Source: Holosporaceae bacterium (GTDB lineage: Bacteria > Pseudomonadota > Alphaproteobacteria > UBA3830). From it: DNA of 5,031 nucleotides. Made by a program: the position numbers and the translations under genes. Where the stretch lies: the NCBI GenBank assembly GCA_031265715.1, contig JAISCG010000157.1, positions 1 through 5,031 on the forward strand, given 5' to 3'. Shown piece by piece: positions 1 to 3,925 of this stretch (positions within the stretch are counted from its first letter, which is position 1; each line of letters begins with the position of its first letter). The notes below the pieces were generated by a model. That model made no database searches and was not told the DNA's origin. It was given only the letters and a program-made list of their open reading frames with translations.

Positions 1-90
1 CATTGCGAGCAAAGCGAAGCAATCCAGGACTCAAATTTAAGCAAATTTAAAATCTCTGGATTGCCACGCCGCTCCGCGTCTCGCAATGAC
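1..90. repeat. Dispersed palindromic repeat, copy 1 (imperfect, cut at window start)
   Basis: The stretch starts CATTGCGAG and ends CTCGCAATG(AC), with GCAATCC (about 20-26) facing GGATTGCC (58-65) around an AT-rich centre. The arms match at both ends of the stem but differ in the middle: the left arm has CAAAGCGAA, while the right arm, read in reverse complement, has ACGCGGAGCGGCGTG. It is the same element as the perfect palindrome at 3152-3251, and the central loop (CTCAAATTTAAG) is shared in the same orientation. The first bases of the element (expected GT before CATTG) lie outside the window. Frame 1 is open through it to a TGA at 112-114 (HCEQSEAIQ...LPRRSASRND), which is the well-known spurious translation of this repeat family and not a gene. 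Confidence 0.85.
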
Positions 91-116
91 AAGGTGCAAC
101 ATTCAATCAAATGAGA

Positions 117-138
117 CGGATGGTAAGACTCAACCATC
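117..138. repeat. Small hairpin containing a variant CGGATGGTAA motif
   Basis: GATGGT (119-124) can pair with ACCATC (133-138) around an 8-base loop. The motif at 117-126 (CGGATGGTAA) differs by one base from CGGGTGGTAA at 164-173. Together with the bases leading to the palindrome at 1-90, its reverse complement resembles 3115-3163: both run TTACCA[T/C]CCG[T/C]CTCATTT, then about 15-20 bases, then GTCATTGCGAG. An alternative stem, 122-127 with 138-143, would exclude this hairpin. There is no U-run, so it does not look like an intrinsic terminator. Confidence 0.5.
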
Positions 139-173
139 TTATCACCTGCCTAATTGAATCAGGCGGGTGGTAA
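139..173. repeat. 13-bp hairpin ending in the CGGGTGGTAA motif
   Basis: TTATCACCTGCCT (139-151) pairs with AGGCGGGTGGTAA (161-173) over 13 positions, two of them G-U wobbles, around a 9-base loop. It begins exactly where the hairpin at 119-138 ends. Bases 148-173 in reverse complement match 3115-3140 at 24 of 26 positions, so this is one copy of a longer inverted repeat. The bases after it are GTAAAAAAATG with no U-run on either strand, so a terminator is unlikely. It lies upstream of the predicted promoter of the repeat-protein gene, so it is probably not in that transcript. Confidence 0.6.
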
Positions 174-190
174 AAAAATGTGATTGTATC

Positions 191-218
191 TTTACTTTTT
201 TTAATAATTGAATATAAT
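191..218 (+). promoter_or_regulatory. Candidate sigma70-type promoter of the repeat-protein gene
   Basis: A perfect TATAAT lies at 213-218, preceded by TTTACT (191-196, four of six bases of TTGACA) with a 16-base spacer. Transcription would start near 225 and leave a leader of about 30 bases before the ATG at 255. A weaker alternative -10, TATACT, lies at 225-230. The region is AT-rich, so chance matches are possible. Confidence 0.45.
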
Positions 219-240
219 CCAAGCTATACTAAATTTGTAT

Positions 241-246
241 GAAGGG
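241..246 (+). promoter_or_regulatory. Ribosome binding site supporting the start at 255
   Basis: GAAGGG lies 8 bases before the ATG at 255. It is a reasonable Shine-Dalgarno match at ordinary spacing, and it supports this start over the next in-frame ATG at 306, which would delete the signal peptide. Confidence 0.5.
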
Positions 247-254
247 ATATTTAT

Positions 255-2306
255 ATGAGAAAGAATTTTATTTTTGCGATTTGTGCGCTTATACCGCTGG
301 GAATAATGCAAGATACGTTGTCGATGCATGCCGTCTATGTCCCCCCCAATATTAGACTAAGGCAGGGAGAAGATGTCGGAGAAGGAGTCAGAGCAGCTCT
401 GGATAGCCCTATACACCCGCAGCGAAGAGATGCCGAAGGAAGAGCCGGAGCAGCACCGCCATATAGGCCTCCGATGCTACGGCAAGGAGGCACCGAAGGA
501 AGAGCCGGAGCAGCACCGCATCCATATAGGCCTCCGATGCTGCGGCAAGGAGGCACCGAAGGAAGGGTCGGAGCAGCACTGCCATATAGGCCTCCGATGC
601 TACGGCAAGGAGGCACCGAAGAAAGAGCCGAAGCAACAGCGCCACTAGGGCAGGGAGAAGATGAAGGATTCAATCAGCTGAGTAATATGATATGGGGTTA
701 TGCTCCGATGGATTGGCGTATGGTTCATTTCATTGTTGATCCATTAATAAGTCATGAATCGCCAGACGTTCGACTTCGCCTGGCTGCCATTTGCCTGGAA
801 TTATTACCACACGCTGACCCAAGATCGGAATATCGGGGATTTTTAATCGGTGTTTTGCAAGGAACGCTTGGATTATTTGAATCTTCACGGGATTTAGTAA
901 CGCAATTTGATTTTTTGATGGGTGTTCTTGATTGTCAGATGGGTATGCAGGTTATTCCGGTACCGGAATATAGGGTGTACGCGACACCTGATTTTACCGG
1001 AGATTTTCTGGAACATGTTTTGATCAATAAGTTGCTTGACAGTTATCCGGAAATCGGAAAAGCAATGAGTTTCACGAGCAGGCTATGGATATGCTTGAAC
1101 AAGTTCGGAGTATTTAAGTCAGATTATGAAAGATTTAATGGTCTTTATTGTAAATCAGTCGATGTTCTCCTTGATATCTTTCAAAGGCTCCGGAAAGATG
1201 CAAACGCTCTAGGGGCTCTCATCAACTGTGCAAAAGTTCACGGGCATGGCCATAAAGAAAAACAAATTGCCTGCATGGAAGTAGCATTGCGTGCTTTGGG
1301 CGGAAGAGACTTTAGCGTACTTTCATTTTTGTCTGTAGCACAGAGAGGTAAAATGGGGCTTGATGCTCTCTTTACCTGTGCCCGAATTCCGGGCGATCCG
1401 GAAAGGCAATTTGCCTGCGCAGAAGCGGCGATTCGTTTTTTGGGCGGAATAGGCATAGATATCGACAATGTTTTTACTCCTGACATACTCCTGCATTTAG
1501 CACGAAGTAGAAAAGAAGGGCTTGACGCTATCCTTACCTATGCCCGAATTCCGTGCGAGGAGATAAAACGATTTGCCTGCGTAGAAGCGGCGATTCGTTT
1601 TTTGGGCGGAATAGGCATGGGTGTCGACAACGTTTTTACTCCTGACATACTCCTGCGTGTAGCAGGAAGTAGAAAAGAAGGGCTTGACGCTATCCTTACC
1701 TGTGCCCGAATTCCGAGCGATCCGGAAAGGCAATTTGCCTACGCAGAAGCGGCGATTCGTTTTTTGGGCGGAATAGGCATAGATATCGACAATGTTTTTA
1801 CTCCTGACATACTCCTGCATGTAGCAGGAAGTGGAAAAGAAGGGCTTGACGCTATCCTTACCTATGCCCGAATTCCGGGTAATCATCTGGAAAGGCAACT
1901 TGCCTGCGCAGAAGCGGCGATTCGTTTTTTTGGTGGAATAGGCATAGATGTCGGCAACGTTTTTACTCCTGACATACTCCTGCATGTAGCAGGAAGTAGA
2001 AAAAAAGGGCTTGACGCTATCCTTACCTGTGCCCGAATTCCGAGCGATCTGGAAAGGCAACTTGTCTGCGCAGAAGCCTGCGCCATAGCGCGATATGGGG
2101 AGGGTTTCCATTGGGGACAGATAGCAGATGATGAGATTTTGAGGGGAATTTTTCTGAATATTATCGGATTACATTTTTTTAATTCGATATTTGAAGGAAA
2201 GAGATTTCAAAATGGAGAACTCATTAGTGATTTTTATTATCCTCTCAGGGGAATAGAACCTCCGAAGGCCTCAGAGGATCCGGAAACCCCGGAGGCTTCT
2301 AAATAA
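255..2306 (+). CDS. Exported repeat protein of unknown function, 683 aa
   Basis: I do not recognise the family. Residues 1-26 form a plausible Sec signal peptide: MRK, a hydrophobic core FIFAICALIPLGIM, and possible cleavage after SMHA. Residues about 36-136 are a low-complexity, Pro/Arg/Gly-rich segment of 20-21-residue tandem repeats (core PYRPPMLRQGGTEGRAGAA) and are probably disordered. Residues about 140-318 show no repeat I can see. Residues 319-610 are 54-residue repeats (core GLDAILTCARIP...ERQFACAEAAIRFLGG...NVFTPDILLHVAG) that look like three short helices each, suggesting an alpha-solenoid. The tail (about 664-683) is low complexity, with PEASEDPETPEASK-like composition, and is antisense to the end of the GrpB gene. 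The gene stands alone on the plus strand with its own promoter. A secreted or surface binding protein, or an effector of a host-associated bacterium, is a guess from the architecture. The long open frame with consistent repeats makes the gene itself very likely. Confidence 0.85.
   Translation: MRKNFIFAICALIPLGIMQDTLSMHAVYVPPNIRLRQGEDVGEGVRAALDSPIHPQRRDAEGRAGAAPPYRPPMLRQGGTEGRAGAAPHPYRPPMLRQGGTEGRVGAALPYRPPMLRQGGTEERAEATAPLGQGEDEGFNQLSNMIWGYAPMDWRMVHFIVDPLISHESPDVRLRLAAICLELLPHADPRSEYRGFLIGVLQGTLGLFESSRDLVTQFDFLMGVLDCQMGMQVIPVPEYRVYATPDFTGDFLEHVLINKLLDSYPEIGKAMSFTSRLWICLNKFGVFKSDYERFNGLYCKSVDVLLDIFQRLRKDANALGALINCAKVHGHGHKEKQIACMEVALRALGGRDFSVLSFLSVAQRGKMGLDALFTCARIPGDPERQFACAEAAIRFLGGIGIDIDNVFTPDILLHLARSRKEGLDAILTYARIPCEEIKRFACVEAAIRFLGGIGMGVDNVFTPDILLRVAGSRKEGLDAILTCARIPSDPERQFAYAEAAIRFLGGIGIDIDNVFTPDILLHVAGSGKEGLDAILTYARIPGNHLERQLACAEAAIRFFGGIGIDVGNVFTPDILLHVAGSRKKGLDAILTCARIPSDLERQLVCAEACAIARYGEGFHWGQIADDEILRGIFLNIIGLHFFNSIFEGKRFQNGELISDFYYPLRGIEPPKASEDPETPEASK
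433..642 (+). repeat. 60-bp tandem repeat encoding a Pro/Arg-rich segment
   Basis: Units begin CCGAAGGAAGAGCCGGAGCA at 433, 493 and 556, and a decayed fourth begins at 616. The period is 60 bp, except for one 63-bp unit that carries an extra His codon. Encoded units are close copies of EGRAGAAP-PYRPPMLRQGGT. The array is flanked by a 15-base direct repeat, GGCAGGGAGAAGATG, at 361-375 and 649-663 (encoding QGED), which suggests that expansion began from a shorter RQG-type unit. Because the period is a multiple of three and the GC content is high, other frames stay open here; those are shadows. Confidence 0.9.
1356..2084 (+). repeat. 162-bp tandem repeat encoding 54-aa helical units
   Basis: Units start at 1356, 1518, 1680, 1842 (165 bp, one extra codon) and 2007 (partial, to about 2084). 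Each begins with GLDA[LI]. A divergent earlier unit (residues 319-367, LGALINCAKVHG...) precedes them. By my count, units one and three differ at about 8 of 162 bases. Conserved blocks are ARIP, EAAIRF[LF]GGIG and NVFTPDILL. The most variable stretch is the short loop after ARIP (GDPERQ, CEEIKR, SDPERQ, GNHLERQ, SDLERQ). The high DNA identity points to recent duplication or continuing gene conversion. Confidence 0.95.
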
Positions 2307-3085
2307 CCGTATCCCCGGACGTTCATCAATTTTTCGATTACATCGGTGAAGAATTTTCGTGATTCTTCATCCGATGTTTCGAAAATGCTCAACTCGGCCT
2401 CAGTTTTTGAAAAAATATGAATATCCGCATAGCCGATAATTTCCACACCGCGGTACAGCACAAAATGCTCATGATCGTCGGAATTTTTCACAATCGGATC
2501 CGCGTATTTTTTTCGAAATTTTTCGGCAGCGTCCCACTCGTTATCGGTGGCGCATTTCAGAACTCGCAATCTGTCGAAGCCGGTGGCTCTTATGATGTCG
2601 TCGATGAATTTTCTTTTTCTGACGGTGTAAATCGGGAAAAGTGATCCGTCGGCTTTTTGGTGCGCAGATTCATCTTCCAAAATTTTTATCTTAACGGCGG
2701 CATATTCGTCGCGCACAGCGGGATTAGCCCGCAAATAATCGCGGAATTTAAGATTCAGTTCGATTTCTGGATGATTTTCATCAAAAAACAGATGCAAATT
2801 TACGTCCGTGGCGCCTCTTTTGGTGAATCCGCATTTCAGCGGAATATTCCACTCTCCTCGGTGGGAATATCCGGCTTTTTCCAGATCGAATATCGCTTTT
2901 TCCCGATTTTCGGCCACGGCAACGATGTCGATTTTCGGTTTCGCGGCGAGTCCCGGAACAGCCGTCGATCCGACGTGATGAATCGCAACGCAATTATCTC
3001 CGAGTGCCGCTGAAATTATCTCTTTTTCCGCGTCAAACATTTCGGGCCAACGGGAGTCGTAGCCAACAACTTCTATAAGTTTCAT
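2237..3085 (-). CDS. GrpB/UPF0157 family protein with degenerate C-terminal GNAT-like domain, 282 aa
   Basis: Residues 1 to about 168 match the GrpB (UPF0157) family, a minimal nucleotidyltransferase-fold group of uncertain substrate. Visible hallmarks are HHVGSTAVPGLAAKPKIDI (36-54), with the G-S motif followed by the acidic D53; NLHLFF (96-101); and FRDYLRANPAVRDEYA (114-129). Residues about 172-264 form a second domain with the start of an acetyltransferase (GNAT) fold (HFVLYRGVEIIGYADI at 207-222). The same fusion occurs in some other bacteria, as far as I recall. The acetyl-CoA-binding pyrophosphate loop (R/QxxGxG/A) is not evident: ESRKFFTDVIEKL stands where it would be. The protein ends in a Gly/Ser-rich tail (265-282) instead of the usual final strands, and that tail is antisense to the neighbouring repeat-protein gene. 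The N-terminal domain looks intact, while the GNAT part is probably truncated or non-catalytic. The start is fixed by the ribosome binding site and the family N-terminus. Confidence 0.88.
   Translation of the reverse strand: MKLIEVVGYDSRWPEMFDAEKEIISAALGDNCVAIHHVGSTAVPGLAAKPKIDIVAVAENREKAIFDLEKAGYSHRGEWNIPLKCGFTKRGATDVNLHLFFDENHPEIELNLKFRDYLRANPAVRDEYAAVKIKILEDESAHQKADGSLFPIYTVRKRKFIDDIIRATGFDRLRVLKCATDNEWDAAEKFRKKYADPIVKNSDDHEHFVLYRGVEIIGYADIHIFSKTEAELSIFETSDEESRKFFTDVIEKLMNVRGYGYLEASGVSGSSEAFGGSIPLRG
2259..2299. terminator. GC-rich inverted repeats at the convergent gene ends, possible terminator
   Basis: Several overlapping stems are possible: TCCGG (2279-2283) with CCGGA (2289-2293) around five bases, CCTCCG (2259-2264) with CGGAGG (2290-2295), and GAAGGCCTC (2264-2272) with GAGGCTTC (2292-2299) with one bulge. 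They sit where the two convergent genes end, which suits a bidirectional terminator. No clear U-run follows on either strand, and the bases are coding on both strands, so the call is weak. Confidence 0.25.
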
Positions 3086-3089
3086 TTTT

Positions 3090-3096
3090 TCCTCTT
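3090..3096 (-). promoter_or_regulatory. Ribosome binding site of the GrpB gene
   Basis: On the minus strand AAGAGGA is followed by AAAA and then the ATG at 3085-3083, giving five bases between GAGG and the start. This is the best Shine-Dalgarno match in the window and supports the start at 3085. It overlaps the inner end of the repeated CGGGTGGTAA motif at 3104-3095. Confidence 0.65.
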
Positions 3097-3141
3097 ACCA
3101 CCCGTCGGAATCGTTTACCACCCGCCTCATTTAATTAGGCG
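3095..3141. repeat. Tandem TTACCACCCG motifs and short hairpin next to the GrpB start
   Basis: TTACCACCCG occurs at 3095-3104 and 3115-3124, exactly 20 bases apart. After the second, CGCCT (3123-3127) can pair with AGGCG (3137-3141) around a 9-base loop. Bases 3115-3140 are an inverted near-copy (24 of 26) of 148-173. The motif lies 10 and 30 bases before the GrpB start codon, so it could also act as an operator, but its other copies are in repeat context and a dispersed repeat is the simpler reading. Confidence 0.6.
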
Positions 3142-3151
3142 CATCCTCTCG

Positions 3152-3251
3152 TGTCATTGCGAGGAACGAAGTGACGCGGCAATCCAGAACTCAAATTTAA
3201 GTAAATTTTTAAAATCTGGATTGCCGCGTCACTTCGTTCCTCGCAATGACA
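3152..3251. repeat. Dispersed palindromic repeat, copy 2, perfect 37-bp inverted repeat
   Basis: Bases 3152-3188 and 3215-3251 are perfect reverse complements over all 37 positions, separated by a 26-base AT-rich loop (3189-3214). The loop itself contains AAATTTA (3193-3199) facing TAAATTT (3202-3208). The arm begins TGTCATTGCGAGGAACGAAG. The element is open in reading frames on both strands (CHCEERSDAAIQ and LPRHFVPRND type peptides), which is why it is often mis-annotated as small hypothetical proteins. In RNA it would form a very stable hairpin. It resembles MITE-like or REP-like elements, and no transposase is in the window. Confidence 0.95.
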
Positions 3252-3290
3252 AGAAAATGTTATCACAGGTGCTATTCCTGAAATTCCAAG

Positions 3291-3328
3291 ATAGGAAAAG
3301 ATCCGACGGGTAGTAAGTTTTTTCCTAT
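3291..3328. repeat. Hairpin carrying an inverted CGGGTAGTAA motif
   Basis: ATAGGAAAA (3291-3299) pairs with TTTTCCTAT (3320-3328) over nine bases around a 20-base loop. The loop contains CGGGTAGTAA at 3307-3316. The reverse complement of 3300-3317 matches 3094-3112 except for one substitution and one missing base, so these two sites bracket the palindrome at 3152-3251 as short inverted repeats about 220 bp apart. The stem is AT-rich. It follows the cold-shock gene on the minus strand and could be a weak terminator, but there is no clean U-run after it. Confidence 0.5.
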
Positions 3329-3385
3329 TCCGTGCTGAAAACATAAAAACTATTTTTTCACACTTTACTGGAATATTGCGAATAT

Positions 3386-3853
3386 CTATACACCTATATC
3401 TGTCGCTTCATAACCGAAATTTGTTCGGTGAATCGTCAATCTGATTCTTCGTCCCGACTCGATGGTTGTCATCTTGTACTTTTTGAGGAGACTGGAGTGT
3501 ATAAAAACATCCTCTCCGGAATCCAGTTGTGCAAATCCAAATCCTTTGGACGGATTAAACCATTTTACTTCCCCTTCGGTGTGTATCAGATTTCCGTCAT
3601 CGATTTCGTATTTGTTGGATTGCAGCAACTCGATAACATCTTTGACCTGATATCCTTTTTCCGACTCAATGATATCACATAAAATTATGTCATCATTGTT
3701 CAGACGACCGCGTCCGAATCTGTCAACAGCGAAAAAATGTAAAAATACATCTCCCTGTATTCCGTCTACCTCCACGAAACCGTATCCTTTAAACTGATTG
3801 AACCACTTTATGCGACCCTTTCTTCTAACAACGTCATTTCTTTCTTCACTCAT
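3386..3853 (-). CDS. Cold-shock protein with two cold-shock domains, 155 aa
   Basis: The product binds single-stranded RNA or DNA through two oligonucleotide-binding cold-shock domains and probably acts as an RNA chaperone in the cytoplasm. Domain one spans about 11-75, with KWFNQFKGYGFVEV (16-29, RNP1) and DVFLHF (35-40, RNP2). Domain two spans about 91-155, with KWFNPSKGFGFAQL (97-110) and DVFIHS (115-120). Two-domain cold-shock proteins of this length are characteristic of Alphaproteobacteria (the Caulobacter CspC/CspD type). Domain one is the less canonical of the two: its RNP2 reads VFLHFFAV where VF[VI]HxSA is usual. I chose the ATG at 3853, preceded by AGTAGG at a short 3-base spacing. 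In-frame GTG (3865) and TTG (3874) starts exist but lack a ribosome binding site and would add residues outside the domain. It lies 72 bp downstream of the membrane-protein gene on the same strand. Whether it is cold-induced cannot be seen from the sequence. Confidence 0.93.
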   Translation of the reverse strand: MSEERNDVVRRKGRIKWFNQFKGYGFVEVDGIQGDVFLHFFAVDRFGRGRLNNDDIILCDIIESEKGYQVKDVIELLQSNKYEIDDGNLIHTEGEVKWFNPSKGFGFAQLDSGEDVFIHSSLLKKYKMTTIESGRRIRLTIHRTNFGYEATDIGV

Positions 3854-3925
3854 TTGCCTACTCACTACATTCAATATTATCCAATATAATGCAAAAAAAT
3901 ATACAAAAAGTTAAAATTGAATTTT
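3854..3925 (-). promoter_or_regulatory. AT-rich leader of the cold-shock gene
   Basis: This 72-base spacer is almost entirely A and T, with runs such as TTTTTTT and several TATATT or GATAAT-like hexamers on the minus strand. A promoter for the cold-shock gene probably lies here, but no -35/-10 pair stands out and I do not assign one. AAAATT-G-AATTTT (3913-3925) is a small AT-only inverted repeat just after the stop of the membrane-protein gene. No GC-rich terminator separates the two genes. Confidence 0.3.

Larger units (their letters stand above)
3086..3385. other. 300-bp repeat-rich intergenic spacer
   Basis: There is no credible gene here. The spacer holds two tandem copies of a 10-base motif (3095-3124), a short hairpin, a perfect 37-bp palindrome (3152-3251) and an inverted copy of the motif within a longer hairpin (3291-3328). 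Both neighbours are on the minus strand, so the spacer would be transcribed if the cold-shock gene reads through to the GrpB gene. I found no convincing promoter directly upstream of the GrpB gene. Confidence 0.7.

Noticed and set aside
1..114. Open frame from the window edge ending in a TGA at 112-114 (HCEQSEAIQ...)
   Set aside because: It is the translation of palindrome copy 1. It could in principle be the tail of a gene that absorbed the repeat, but nothing before the window can be seen.
139..180. Intrinsic terminator of a gene left of the window
   Set aside because: The hairpin is followed by an A-run, not a U-run, on the plus strand, and the minus strand lacks a U-run as well.
335..673. 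Open frames in other phases and on the opposite strand over the Pro/Arg repeat
   Set aside because: A GC-rich tandem repeat with a period divisible by three keeps several frames open. The plus-strand frame with signal peptide and continuous downstream coding is the real one.
433..2084. CRISPR array
   Set aside because: The repeats are contiguous, in frame and coding, with no spacers of unique sequence between them.
1497..2111. Minus-strand open frame of 204 codons opposite the 54-residue repeats
   Set aside because: It is a shadow of the tandem repeat: its own repetition is forced by the sense strand. It has no ribosome binding site or recognisable domain.
2417..3013. Plus-strand open frames opposite the GrpB gene
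   Set aside because: The minus-strand frame carries clear GrpB family motifs throughout; these are shadows without ribosome binding sites.
3135..3344. Minus-strand open frame of 69 codons with CHCEERSDAAIQ
   Set aside because: It runs through the perfect palindrome. This peptide is the usual spurious translation of the repeat, and the opposite strand is open in the same way. There is no ribosome binding site.
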